DNA of 64,000 bases. It comes from Euclidia mi (Eukaryota; Arthropoda; Insecta; Lepidoptera; Erebidae). Below are positions 23,355-35,629 of the stretch, piece after piece (positions within the stretch are counted from its first letter, which is position 1; each line of letters begins with the position of its first letter). The notes beneath the pieces are model-generated. The model searched no databases. It was not told the origin of the DNA and saw only the letters and a list, made by a program, of their open reading frames with translations. The position numbers and the translations under genes were made by a program. Location of the stretch: NCBI GenBank assembly GCA_944739405.2, contig OX123196.2:52242196-52306195 (forward strand), given 5' to 3'.

Positions 23355-23355
23355 T
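23290..23355. repeat. PLE inverted terminal repeat, ORF-start side
   Basis: Perfect reverse complement of 21,003-21,068. It contains the start codon and about 21 first codons of the PLE polyprotein. Confidence 0.95.
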
Positions 23356-23401
23356 GTGTAACATTCGCGTAAACCCTAGAAGATACTATTGTACCTCTTC
23401 A

Positions 23402-24500
23402 ATTTCTCAATACCAAACACAATATAAAATCTGTTGTGTCTCGCACAGATCAGTGCATCGGAGTTAATATCGAGCGTTTAGTTGAATTCGAAACTTTTAT
23501 TTGTAACATAAGTAATAAAGGCGATCATGATATAAGTATAACCGTAGAGTGGTGAAGATAACCTATACCGAATCGCGCTATTAAAGTTCTCGCACGACAT
23601 TACACTTCAGTGTACAGGTGATCAAATACTTTCGTCAGTCTCCAGGCCACCAGGCACGGTCACCTGTCCGGTCAGATGATTTTGCTTCTAGCTGAGAAAC
23701 ACCCGCAAGCTATTGTCCAAATAGGCATACATGTTGTAGGTATGTGTTCAACAAAATATTTTCAGGACCAAAGAGACACGGCAGTCATAGCGATGATTGA
23801 TCATGCAAAGTCTAAACTCGATTGAAACAAAGATTACTGAATCTAAATAACTCTATCTAGGAACTGAAGCCGGTTTAAGCAAATAAAAACAATAGCTACA
23901 ACATCGGTGGAAAAGCTAATATTCTGCCAAATCGGGTAAGGCCTTGTGCTCCAAAACTGAAACCTCGGATGCAACTGGAATAACGCTATAACGATGATGA
24001 TGGATACCTACATAAGCTACAAAACTATCAAGTACTTTATATTCTACTATGGTCGAGTTATAAATCAAGTATAAATACCAGTATTTATACTTGTGCCTTC
24101 ATGTCCCATCACTACGTAGGGGAAGCAAGGTGAGTATTACGCGATGTTATCAGATATGCATGATGTAATTTGAATGCAGTTTTTGTTACTGCCATTAAAT
24201 GGGGCGAAGTACTACGTGTATTGATCAAATAAACATTAGAATACATGTACCTACGACTATATTTCAAGACCAACTCGAACAACTACTGTAATATTTATTA
24301 TTATACCTAGTTGTTTCTGGAGAATTTACACCAGAGTAAGTTCGCAGGCAATAATGTAGTAGGCGATTTTCTAGGAAATGCAATCGAGTTGATCAGTACA
24401 TACCGTAACACGTCAAGCTGGACACTGACCTATATGTACTGTTTTTACTTTGCCTTAGGAATCGTACTGCAACAGACTGTATAGCTTGACTTGTAACCGA
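23402..24500. other. AT-rich stretch with a SINE-B fragment
   Basis: A + strand SINE-B piece lies at about 23,905-24,003 (GGTGGAAAAGCTAATATTCT, ending ATAACGCTATAACGATGATG). A 12-bp-arm hairpin around AAGTATAAATAC sits at about 24,068-24,094. AAGCAAGGTGAGTATTA (24,124) looks like a splice donor, but no supporting coding sequence precedes it. Confidence 0.5.
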
Positions 24501-24660
24501 GGGTACAGTCGAACAACTTCCCGCTAGACCTCCATAAGGGCGAGAATCGCTCAGCAAGATATCGGTCGCTTCCAGCGCTACTTTACACACACATTGACAC
24601 TCGTATACAAAACCAGTGTGCCTCGACTCTATGAGCGAGCCAAAGGATTTTTTTTCAAAC
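24500..24660. repeat. Dispersed repeat (copy 1 of 2)
   Basis: Shares TACAGTCGAACAACTTCCCG, ATAAGGGCGAGAATCGCTCA, CATTGACACTCGTATACAAA and CTCTATGAGCGAGCC with 41,551-41,703 in the same orientation. It is GC-richer than its surroundings. A minus-strand ORF spans it (24,393-24,731), but the second copy does not keep the frame, so I treat it as a non-coding or dead repeat of unknown class. Confidence 0.8.
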
Positions 24661-24867
24661 TGGTCCAGCGCAGACTTGTTTGATTGTACATTTACGCAGA
24701 TGAGCATTGTATTAGAAGTATCAGTAGTCAATCTGTCGCCTGCAGTGCTTTTTATTTTGGCAAGGCTAAGGGATGGATACCAAAGTCTCTATTACCATAT
24801 TTTGTTTACTTTCTATGTATAAACCTCTTGAGTGTGTTCGAACACACGGGTGAACGAATGTCGTGAG

Positions 24868-25055
24868 TAAAGTCGAACATTTGTGTGCGTGAACATGGAT
24901 GTTTGTCTTGGTCTGGGTGTTTCTATGTATAATATGTATGTATTTACAAAAAAAAGTATATATGTATGTTTATTATCTAGTTCCCATAGTACAAGCTCTG
25001 CTAAGTTTGGGACTAGATGGTGTTGTGTGAAAGTGGTAGAATATTATTTTAATTA
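24868..25055 (+). mobile_element. SINE-A, 5'-truncated copy
   Basis: Starts after the tRNA-like head (CATTTGTGTGCGTGAACATG), continues with GATGTTTGTCTTGGTCTGGG, and ends GGGACTAGATGGTGTTGTG then TAGAATATTATTTTAAT. Confidence 0.88.
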
Positions 25056-25509
25056 CTCTCTGCTCATAAATAAAACCATATCTTAACGCAATATATTTAT
25101 AAGCGCTTTATAAAGCAACTAACGAAAATATATTACCAGCAAGATAAACGACAGCTAACAAAGCGAGCGCAAAAACATTTTCCAGCGTCATACATTTACT
25201 TTGTACAAGCGACAGCAAAATATTAATTTACATATAATTAAGTATTAACTAGAGTTTCATGTTGGCGTATTGTACTTGGTACAAAGGCAGGTTTAACATG
25301 AAATTAGAACATATTTAATTATTAAATTTTGTGCTAACGTTTGCCGTTGTTTTTCACAATGGCATTTTAAATCATGTTTATTGTTTTTGTAGACATTGGT
25401 TCTATGTTTAAGTCTGATTTGACCATGGATTTGGTACTCGAATCGGGTAAAATGTAATAACTGTAATTGTCTATAAATATTCTGCAGCGACTTACAGATT
25501 TTATTACAA

Positions 25510-25585
25510 GACAGGGATGCATGACGATTCAAGGCAGAGGCCTTTGCCCAGCAGTGGGACACGCTGAAGGGCTAAATAAATAAAA
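25510..25585 (+). mobile_element. RTE-type 3' tail remnant
   Basis: Contains AGGCCTTTGCCCAGCAGTGG then GACACGCTGAAGGGCTAAAT. This corresponds to the coding end and tail of RTE-type elements (compare the EAYVQQW end at 47,075-47,290). A smaller similar remnant (TTTTGCCCAGCAGTGGGATA) lies at about 26,152. The rest of 25,586-26,929 shows nothing recognisable. Confidence 0.65.
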
Positions 25586-26929
25586 AATGCCTACGCGGTT
25601 TTCGGCAACCGGGACCGCAAATTAATCGGGCTGCGATTGTAGTTGCTGGATCCGTATAATTTTAATATTTCACTTGTCTTGTCTGAAACCACCTCTCAGA
25701 GCGTAATTCACAGACAATTTAATTCAAAGTACAGAGTTAGGAAACAATCAAGTCTAGTTAGTTATGCAGGTCACGGCAGAATTGTTTGCATAAATCAGAG
25801 TGCATTGGTAGTTTGTCGTAGCTTGAGAGGTCCAGTTTAGTTTAGTCAACAAAATCATTCTTATTACGTGAATACACTTGTATAGGTAGACAGCGAAAGC
25901 TTAATAGAATAACCTTTAGACTGTCTTGCAGAAGGTATCGGGTTTAAGCTTACCATTGTAATTTTTTTGTTTTGTGCGTGTCAAATTGTTAATATCACTT
26001 GCTAAACTGTGGCAGGAGGAAAACATCTTGAGGCAACTGCATGTCTCACAGCTTGCCATAATATTCTCGAAATATAATGTATGGGAAGTTTACTAAGCCA
26101 TACTTGGACAGCGTGATGAACTGTCAGTTAAATTCTCGTAATTGGCTAAGTCTTTTGCCCAGCAGTGGGATAGAGATGATGGGTATATATAATTAATTGT
26201 ATCTTCTTTCTTTTATTACATTATCTTTGTTTTATTTAAGCACTAAAATGTTTTCCCTAAATACAAAGAATAAGCAACCGTAATGCCGTAAAGAAGCAAA
26301 CCAGTTAGGCATAAGATTCTTAACAATTCCTTAGAAGCCGGCGTAATAAGTGAAGCATTTTAAAGTGTTTCCACGTTTGTACAACGTAATTGAAGTAACA
26401 TGTTACATGTTTTACTCGTAGATAAGAGCTTAATGGTACGCCTTTATGAAGTTGTGTAACAGCCTTGGTAGAGAGCAGTTATTGAATGTATTCTGGAGTA
26501 GAAACAGAAGCATTTTGTTAAAATGTATCGCCTCCTAGGAGATGTGCCCGCGGGTATAGCCGCCCTAAAATTTAAACCCGTATTTCACCCTTTAATGATC
26601 GAATATTAAAAGGAAACATAAACTTTTTGATACTAAATATTTGTACTACTGTACAAATTTGTAAGCTCCAATATGATTCGACAGCAATTTTTTTGGCGAT
26701 TTCGGCAATAGCCCAGACCAAAAGCTGTTCATATTAAAGAATAAAGTTACCCTCTAAAATGTCTACAGTATTGTAGAAATGATGTTGTATGTTTATCTTT
26801 TTTGCAATTGCCTTTGTATGTACAAATATGTTGGTATCATGAAATGAATACATTTGGCTATTAATCGCCATCTCTCGTACAGTCTGCATAAATAATTCAA
26901 GTATTTATACGGATATTACCTTATTGCAG

Positions 26930-27033
26930 ATGTACGGGCGTGAACCACTGTAACTTCCTGCTGTTAGAAGATTTCCCGCCTTCAAAGAGCTGGTCTCCAG
27001 GAGCCGTCTACATCAAGTACGCGTGCTTTGATG
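26930..27033 (+). CDS. Internal exon of a host gene, secreted or lectin-like Cys-rich segment
   Basis: A 104-bp open segment is framed by an excellent acceptor (CCTTATTGCAG, ending 26,929) and donor (GTGAGTAC, from 27,034). With one base completing the upstream codon, the frame is CTGVNHCNFLLLEDFPPSKS then WSPGAVYIKYACFD, leaving one base for the next exon (entry phase 2, exit phase 1). Composition is clearly more GC-rich and codon-like than the flanks. The Cys-x5-Cys ... PG ... YAC pattern resembles the C-terminal half of a SUEL/rhamnose-binding-lectin-like domain, suggesting an extracellular protein. Family assignment is tentative. No other exon of the gene is recognised, so its introns must be large. 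Confidence 0.7.
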
Positions 27034-30000
27034 GTGAGTACAAGTTTCGTAATATATACTCATTTTTGACAGGCAAACCAACAGGCTTCCGTTTGATACA
27101 TAGCATAAGATACCTATGTAGGTATCTCATATAAATCAGTATAAATCAGGTTATTAAATAATGAATATAAGCTAAGAATGGATTTTTGGGCATGTAGTGG
27201 AAAAAGGAAGAGAGATTCGCATAAATGTTTTTGTCGTCCTTATCTGAATCTGCTCAATTGATTACACAAGACAACTTCTCTCTGCTTTCTCTCAATGTGT
27301 CCAAATATCACGTGTATAATTTATGAAATTTAGTAGCGTGTTCAAATGAACTGTATCGTAAGTAAGCTCAGTTAGACTCCGCATAACAATATAGGTAGGG
27401 ATATACAATAACTCGTTCTGTCTGAAATATCATCGCAGACCCTACATAGACTATTGAAGCTAGCAATCCGAGATTTTCACAGTGCATACCTTTTAGGGGT
27501 CACTAAAGAGGGACTTTTGAATAATTATTTGCCAATTCTAAAAGTAAAATAGAGATTGATAACTTAATATTGAAACTACCACAAATTTCCAGCGAGCACT
27601 ATGCACGCTGCGGCTTGTGTACTATTTATTCAGCTACTAACTATAAAATTGAGAATGCAGACTATAATTCGGTTAGTATCCTACATAGTGACGCCATTTT
27701 GTATTCGGAGAAGCGCCACAGTTAATGCACTGGAGAGTTTCCGTGAAACTGCAGTTGATTAAATCGACGTCAAAAGCAGACCAGTCATAAATTATTCCTG
27801 CAGCCTTGGACGGGGAAATAACTATTTTAGCAATTTTGTTTGGGATGCTATAGAAAAGGCATAATTGGATTTACGTCTCTTTATACTGTTGATAAAGAAT
27901 TGGCTTGATATCAGGCCTTTGGTTAGCCTTCATTCGAGTTTACCTACTCCTAATGTCTCATTAAAATCAAATAATTTAAAATATTTGTTTTTGTCGGCCA
28001 CACTAGATCTATTCCAAATCTGCCTGGACAATGTTTGTTGCCATACTCCATTAACAGCACCCCATGTTTACTTAATGTATTTGGCATTGTCTCTCTTTAA
28101 TCTCTGATCTACTCCAAGGTACAGCCTACTATAATGTTGCAGAGATGAAGCGATACAACCTTAAAAAGTATCCAAAAATAAGCTTTTCAAACACAAGTAA
28201 TGGACACTTTTCGCTTGTGTATATGGAAACCCAACCCATAAAGCGGTGCAGGAATTTCTATGAAATAAAGTAATTAAATACCCAAACTTTATGTAAAAGT
28301 ATATGAGCTGAAATTATGCCATGTGATCATTATATTTTCTGATTCTAACAAAAGTTACACATCCAAACTTAATTAAGCGTAATTTTAATATACCAATGTT
28401 ATTCTGCTCCCTTTTGCTCATTGGATGAGTTATTTGGATAAACTATTTGATTAATCAAATTAATTCATAAAAATATTAAAGTGTGACACTATTAGGGCAC
28501 ATGTTGCATCCAAGTGTGAAATTGATTCATCAATAATATTTAGGGTGCATCCATATAATGCAAACTAATTGCACACAACTGTTTGTCGTACGTGACTTAT
28601 AGTATAAGTCAGCTAACCGTTACCACCGATAGTTAAATTACGCGTTTTTGGGCATCATAAAATAACTCGATTTTATAGTGCAGGATATTTCAAATATTTT
28701 TCAACGTGTAACTAAGACAAGCAGGCTACAACAATCGCTAAAAATCAATAATATAGGATAAAACTATGGTCATCTTTGAAAGATTTATATATTTTAGATG
28801 TAGTTTCTTACAACAGGAAACATTGTGCGGTAGAAAAAGAAAATATCTTTACGATTAAAAACTTTTGTTGTCCAAGTAATATTGTACAAATCAAATGTTA
28901 CCACTCAAACCATAAAATTTATTTCGTTTTCTTTTATTTCATTCTTATTTTCTTTCTTAGATAAAACTAACCAATTACTTATTACATAAAATACTGTAAT
29001 TCAAATATGCACTTTTAGAGCAAAGTACAAAAATAAGTATCGGTTGTGAACAGACCCTTAATGTCCAATAAGCAGATGGGATGTTCACGCCTCTTACATG
29101 TTCAGGGGTAGGTGTCGAACAGTAGCCATATGTGCAAAGCCGGGGTGAGAAATTGGTCATTTACACTGACTATTACGGTTAATATAGTGTTTGGAGGCTG
29201 TTGAGGGTGCTGTCTTAATATGGGGCCTGATATTTATATGTATACGTGAAACCATATCAAGAAAGCACTTTCAACCGCCTCCAAAAAATAATATACTATT
29301 AACGACGGCATCATCTTAGCGTTAGGAGGCATCCGAGATTTTCATGTGTGTTTGAACGCTTGAGCGTGTTAGTCTGTTGGTATCTCTACTATACAACGTG
29401 TAAATGAAATAACGCACATCCTCAGACACCCCAATTAGAATAACTTGTTACAATTATTGTGCATGCATTGAATTTTGTTTTTTATTTGCGTAAATATTGT
29501 TTTTTGAAGAAAGTATCAACTCGATTAAAAGTAAAAAGCGTGGTCACTATAAATTTGCGCACGCACACTAACACACGAAACGGTTCCTATGGTAAACAGC
29601 CGACAGCGATCTGATAGGAACGAAATACGATACGATATAAACAAAATGTTTCAAATTTAGTCTTTGTACAACACTCTGATAGAGTGGGATTTACAAGAAT
29701 GATGTTTAAGTAATTTGTCAGCTACTGTTGATATTTCCAAAGATATGACTACCTATTTCTTTCCATCACACTTTTCGGCTTTGGAGTGGACAGTCGACTT
29801 TGTATAAAATTATTTATTGTTTGTTAATAACATGCACACGATCCATTGTTTCATAATATTGTAAATGACTATTTAATTACCTAGCATTATTGATAGATAA
29901 GGTAAAAGAATATCAATGAGAGAATAAAGCAAGATCGACGTATTTAAAGTTGTAAATTAATAGTTACATTAATAGAATAATCAAATAACTTACAGGATAA

Positions 30001-30120
30001 AATCACATTATTTTAGTCCACTTGACACTTCACTGTTCCCTCACGCATCACATCTTTTCACTGTTTTAAAAGCAGCTAATATGTATCAACTTAACTCCTA
30101 GGCACTTGTTGTCTCCTCAC
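27034..30120. other. Presumed intronic AT-rich sequence
   Basis: Follows the exon's donor site. I see no further exon. One short repeat (28,027-28,065) is shared in inverted orientation with 31,955-31,992. Confidence 0.4.
28027..28065. repeat. Short dispersed repeat (partner at 31,955)
   Basis: ACAATGTTTGTTGCCATACT then CCATTAACAGCACCCCA. The same word, with one extra-base difference, is on the opposite strand at 31,955-31,992. Probably the terminus of a non-autonomous element; the rest is not recognised. Confidence 0.55.
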
Positions 30121-32980
30121 AATAAACCAGTGATTAACAATTTCCCACAGTGAAAAAGACCGGGGGCGACAAGTTAACATCAAGATGATGCAGAACGTTC
30201 CACACCAGCACCGTCATGTTGATAATTACAATTTTATTCACACAATTAAAATATTTTTCGCAACTCTCGCTGACAGATTCCCGATGGATGACTAGATACT
30301 TGTCATAACTTGTCAAAGCGCATCGCCAGCGCTTGTCATTGGCCAGCGCGGGCGACACATTACGTCTCGCTCTTGCCTGTTGATTATTACGTAAGCGAAA
30401 GATAGATGATAGATATTTTCGTGGTAAATTGTGTGTATTGTCTTTTGCCGCTATTGTGTTGTACTAATGTGTGCGTTCGTGTGACCGAACGTCGAACCAT
30501 TAAACAAATGCATTTTAAAAGAAGGCGTTCTGCTTTGACTTAAGGTTTATTTTCGTATATTTCAACTTTTGAAATGAATGAGTGACTATAATTTACTTTA
30601 TTTTTATTATTTTAGAACAAAAAATAAACAATATTAAAAATAACAGTAATGGATTCAGTAGCCGATTCTGAACAAACTACTTTCAGGAAGTGTATTTAAA
30701 TTTGTTATATGTTGTATAACTGCCTCGAAATTTCAATGACGTATTCATAAATATTTCACATAAGTTGAAGCCTACTGACCAAAAACTATGGCAGACCAAT
30801 GTTTCCTTACCTCCTTTAGATATACAAATATGGTTAACCACGGCTTGTCTGCGCACATGGATACACAGTTTCATGGGAATGCAACAGTCTTCGTAACAGG
30901 TACCTACCTGTCTAGGACACAGTGTGGCAAGTTCAGGACAGGCACACAGTACCGCTAGTTTAAAAAGCTTTAACAGTGTGCATGTACGTTCAATCTCGTC
31001 GCTGTAGAACTTGATAGATATGATATGCCGTAGGATCTCACGAAGAAAGACTTTTGCAAATAACAGCGCAGGCTAAATGTTGTCTCAGTTGCAGCAGCTT
31101 GGTTAAAAAAATAAACTAGAATATTTTGTCATTTATCTGATGTGTCTGGAATTAAACTCAGATATTACGGATACCTGTAGAAAAAAAAACCAAACCTTTT
31201 TGCAGGGGCGCAAAGGATCAACAGAACTTTATGTTAAACATCACTTAATTAACATTCGTTGAAATTAATACACTATACTGAATTTAGTGCTCGAGTGAAA
31301 TCATATCTCAGTGATAAACAGTACAATTTTAGCACTATGTAAGATATTTATTTTGCAAGTATTTATAATTTATACATATTTTAGTTTAAGTGTCACGTTT
31401 TATTAATATATTGTAATGCTGACTGGTATTACAGGAACAGGACATATTTTATCAACAAAATAATTGTAAATTAAGATTTTTACTTATACCTACATATGTC
31501 AAAATAAATACATCCCTCATTGAATAAACAAAGACTCAAACACATTTTTGACGTGATTTACAAAACTCATTTTTAATTTGTAACCGAATCTCTCACGCGC
31601 GGACAGCGAACAAACATTTTAATGGAATAATACTAGCATTTAATGGCGACTATAAATAAATATTAAATTAACAAGCACGCACTTTTATCTGCCTTTTACA
31701 CAACGTAACATATATCGAAGTACAATTTGGTAACGATAAACATTGAAAGTGCCCGATAACTTCCCCTTGAGAATCACACATGCCTATTGTGTCACATATC
31801 CAACTTAACCAGACCCCTCATCGCATACACGTCTGCCCTTCGTTTGCTGCATTTTTATCGTATAGAGACGGGGGAGGTAGGTCAAGTTACATTGGTAAAC
31901 GTATTTGCCATAGAATTGGCACATTTTACCTCGAAACTTTGAAATATCTCGTAGCTGGGGTGCAGTTAATGGAGTATGGCAACAAACATTGTCGTCACGT
32001 GCGCGCGATTTCAAAAAAAATTTAATTTTATTGTATTTTGTAAAATGGGGAGGATGCATTTATATAGTGCATAAGCTACGGTTCGATGTGCATTTTATTA
32101 CGTGGTGTGTCAAAATTCGTTAAAAGACGTAAAATACCATCAGGAGCATCGACATTTTTATGTTGTATGTTTTTATATTTACGGCTTGGGGGAAGCCTGT
32201 CGACGCACAAGTGAACTCCAGGTTAAAATACTTGAATTGTTGTTATTTTTAAACCACGATTATAACAGCATGTGTATCGCTGGTACATATGTGTATGAAC
32301 TAGCATTGGGTACATGGTATATTGGTCCCCGATGGTAATGTTCTAGAAAGAGAGTTTTTGAACTCTAATGAAATTTTAAGATATTCTGTAATCGATTTGA
32401 TACATAGTTAATTTTATAGGTTATGTAATAGGAGCGCCCTTATCATCTCTCACTGGCGGCTCTTCCACAGTCCGTGTTACTGCTAAACAAGTTCTGACAC
32501 CAAGAGCTCTTAGCCGTTTACGTTATGTGTAGCTAAGTATATTGGCGATTGGTCCCCAGACATCGCACGACGATCGCACATACCACACGGGACTCGTACG
32601 ACATCCAGCAAAATACACGACTAAGCAAAAATCTATTGTGTTAGTAGGTCAAATCGAACATTAATATCGCCGCTTTATGTCAATCTTTTATGCCGTTCAG
32701 GGGTAGGTAGGGTAGCCAGTGTATAATAAAGCCATATATAAAGAAAGCACAATGACTGCATTACCATAGGTGAAGGATGGCTGCCGATATTGCGAATAAT
32801 GGCGATTCCATGGACAATTATAATAAATGTGAATATTATTGGCGTGTATCCTGTTGGCTATTAAAGTAATAATAGAAAAAATAACGGAACTTAGGCGCGT
32901 TGCCCAGCTTTAGCAACGGTCTAGAGGCAAATCGATTGTAGCTATGGGAGCTACGCCCGGACATTTTAATTTAAGCATTT
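30121..32980. other. AT-rich stretch with a GC-richer island near 30.3 kb
   Basis: 30,290-30,380 is GC-richer (GCCAGCGCTTGTCATTGGCC, GCGCGGGCGAC) and contains ATTACGTAAGC, a TTACGTAA-type bZIP site. It could be regulatory or a 5' exon, but no splice-flanked coding frame is convincing. The remainder is featureless to me. Confidence 0.35.
31955..31992. repeat. Short dispersed repeat (partner at 28,027)
   Basis: GGGGTGCAGTTAATGGAGTA then TGGCAACAAACATTGTC, the reverse complement of the word at 28,027-28,065. Confidence 0.55.
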
Positions 32981-32984
32981 CTTT

Positions 32985-33130
32985 CTGATCCCGTGGGCAT
33001 TTTGGGAAATCCTTCCTTAGTGCACCTCTGCGCTCCCCAAGGAATATAAATGACAAATTTCAGCGTCATGTGAATCAATCGTTTTGATTGTGCGTTTTCT
33101 ATCAGTCAGTCAGTAACGCGAGAAATTCGG
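32985..33130 (-). mobile_element. Helitron-like repeat, 5' region
   Basis: On the minus strand: CTCGCGTTACTGACTGACTG near the 5' side, then AAATTTGTCATTTATATTCC and CCCACGGGATCAG. Same family as 1,983, 56,330 and 62,880; 3' end not identifiable. Confidence 0.5.
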
Positions 33131-34920
33131 ATGCGTGTATGTGTGGTATTCTCGCCAAAATGGCTGAAACAAATTTCTTGCATTTTAGTGCCTATACGGC
33201 ATAAACTAAACCTTGGTAGCAGGACTTCTGTTGCGAAAAGAAGAGCAGAGGTTATAATCTTTATTCAATCTGAACAACTAAATTTCGTTATCTCTAAGTC
33301 GACTCATACTAATTACTTAACGAATTTAATTGACTCATTAGGTTACGAGAATGTAGTACGGATTTGTAAATAACGTAGTTCTGACAATATTTCTACTTGA
33401 TTGCATTACTTTTTCATTAACAACACATCTGAGTCGGTTGTGACATTTTGCCATAGAGCTTCCGGCTCCAAATAGATAAAGTACATGTCGTGGCAAGTAA
33501 TTAAAGTCCCTAAGTGACAAAACCCTAAATTCCACGGGCCAAACGATTTGAGCGTAGTTAAAATCTTTATTGAATATTGGCTATAGGTACTTATTTATAA
33601 ACAAAATTTTGAGAATTACTGCGTCATCACATCAGCCTTTAATGTTTTAAAGTTACTTTAAAATTACTGCGTATATGAGCATTAATTTAATTCATTTTGT
33701 TTAGGTTCGCCTGTAAGATTAGTTTGTTGTGTGATCTTAAATAAATAATGTTTACAAACTCTTTTACGAATTTGAAAATGACACAATAACTTACGAGTAC
33801 CTTGCTTATGAACCATCCAACTACTGGGTATGATATCCTACTGTCTATTTAAGGTTATGCCATAGTTCACCGTGCTAGTTGCAGGTTAGCTAACTTCACT
33901 CACTTTTTGTGAACATAACAGACTCTCAGACATGACAAGACTCCTCATGAGCTTTTCTTCATCGATTATCATGCGATACTTAACAATAGGTATACGTTGT
34001 TAACTGCGAAAAGTCAGTAGAAGCCCTTTTTGGCAGTTCTAGTACCTAAATAATAATACTTACACATTGTTCTCATTTCAAAGGGTTTAATACATGCTAA
34101 GCATAGTTTCGTAATTTGTTAAATTAACTTACAAAATAATTAGGAACATGAAAATATCGAATCGGTACACACATGTAATTCGGTTTTCACCAAAAATCAA
34201 TAGCATATCTTCGCTAGAATATCAATACATCAGTAATACATTTCGCACGGTCATCAATGCCGTGCAGTGTATCATGCACGTGCGCCATACATAACTGCGA
34301 CGTCAATTCTGATATATTGAACAATTGTTATAAAACCACCCTTCATATATTTTTTGCGGAGTATGCGAGAAATCAATGAACTAGGTTAGTTTTTGCCCGA
34401 CTTTTTTGCGTTTTGTTCGTATTTTTTAACAAATGTTGAGGTTTTTTCTTTTGGTTAGTTCGTGTATTTTTTTTGTACAAATGTAGTTTTTCTGCGTGAA
34501 AGATAATTGTGCCACCGGGCATAATGGATTAATGTGTCCGAGTGAGGGACTGAGTGTGACTACGAGTGAGATATTTTTTATTCAAAAGCACTTTGCTAAA
34601 TAGGTTTGATTTTATGTTACGGGTTATTTTACTTGTTTTGAAACAACGCACATAAAAGTATCTAGACATGTTGGTTTATTTCCGTTTTATTAAAAAACTT
34701 TGCTATATTTATGTAACAGTACTGGAGATTTTTGTAAGACAATTTTACGCATGAGTGATAATTGTGTCAATGGGTGTTTAGGATTCATGCTTTGAGTGGG
34801 GTAGTATTATTTTTCAAGTCAATTGAGTAACAAAGAATACTATACTATACTTTTAATTTGTTTTGCTACATACTATATTTATTTTCGTGCTCAGAGCCGT
34901 GGGCAATATTTGAATCGCTC
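33131..34920. other. AT-rich stretch, nothing firm
   Basis: Two weakly similar segments around GATAATTGTG (about 34,500 and 34,755) may be an old direct repeat. No gene recognised. Confidence 0.4.
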
Positions 34921-34937
34921 ATAAACCGTGATTAATC

Positions 34938-35012
34938 TCTTGTATGCCGGAATGCGAGACACAATTAAAAAGCTATTGTGTCTCGCGTATATCCGCGTTC
35001 CGGCATTCAAAG
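34938..35012. repeat. Hairpin-forming foldback sequence
   Basis: Left arm TTGTATGCCGGAATGCGAGA then CACAAT; right arm ATTGTGTCTCGCG ... GCGTTCCGGCATTCAA. The arms pair almost completely, with a short bulge (TATATCC) and a loop near TTAAAAAGCT. It is followed by AGGGTTAA. Likely a MITE-type terminal remnant. Confidence 0.6.
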
Positions 35013-35177
35013 GGTTAAGATATAATTTTGCGTTGCATTCCATCATCATCATCATCATCGTCCTAGCGTTATCCCATTTGTGTCCAAGCCTTTTGCCTTT
35101 AAGCTTGGGGTTTGCTTCCCATTCCAACCAGCTTTGATAGAATATCAGCGTTTCATGTACCTACTACCCTCTGACCT

Positions 35178-35559
35178 AAGTTAAGACTGCCTCTGCGGTC
35201 CTGCGTAGCGTTAGCGACTGCGGAGCATGAGTTCTCGGATTCGATTCCCTGGTCGAACAAAAAGTAATAGGTATTGGGTTTTTCTGTTAGGAATTATACA
35301 ATACAAATTCGGAGTCAGGGAGTTAGCGGTGTCACACCACCGTGCCTCGGAAAGCACGTTAAGCCGTTGGTTCTGCGCCCAATCTCTCTCCGGTAGTGTC
35401 GCTTGTGGCGTCCCTTCGGACTATGAGAGTAAAGGAATAGAGAGTGCACTTGTGTATGCGCACACACTTGTGCACTATAATATCTCCTGCGCACTTGGCA
35501 AGTCAAACAAGCCGCCGTGGCCGGCATCGGTCGGGAAGACATTAATATTATTATTACTG
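35178..35559 (+). mobile_element. SINE-F inserted into an older SINE-B
   Basis: A tRNA-like head (GCGTAGCGTTAGCGACTGCG; B box near GGATTCGATTCCCTGG) leads into GTGCCTCGGAAAGCACGTTA and AGTGCACTTGTGTATGCGCA. It ends CCGCCGTGGCCGGCATCGG then (ATT)n. The 8-bp word TCTGACCT flanks it (35,170-35,177 and 35,560-35,567). I recognise the body as one of the very common lepidopteran SINEs, from memory. Confidence 0.8.
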
Positions 35560-35629
35560 TCTGACCTCTGCAACCAAAAAGGATTGTGATATTCCATGGC
35601 TTGGACCAGTGCCTGGATATTCAAAGGTT

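Larger units (their letters stand above)
21004..23388 (-). mobile_element. Penelope-like retroelement with inverted terminal repeats and target duplication
   Basis: A minus-strand element encoding a Penelope-type reverse transcriptase and a GIY-YIG endonuclease. Its body is bracketed by 66-bp perfect inverted repeats (21,003-21,068 and 23,290-23,355). The whole is flanked by the 13-bp direct repeat TTGTACCTCTTCA (20,991-21,003 and 23,389-23,401), best read as the target duplication. About 33 bp (23,356-23,388) lie between the right inverted repeat and the target duplication. PLEs are known for complex termini with direct or inverted partial copies. The element is near full length and only lightly damaged, so it is fairly young. 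Confidence 0.93.

Noticed and set aside
24393..24731. 112-codon minus-strand ORF with many Cys and Ser
   Set aside because: It overlaps a dispersed repeat whose second copy (41,551-41,703) does not keep the frame.
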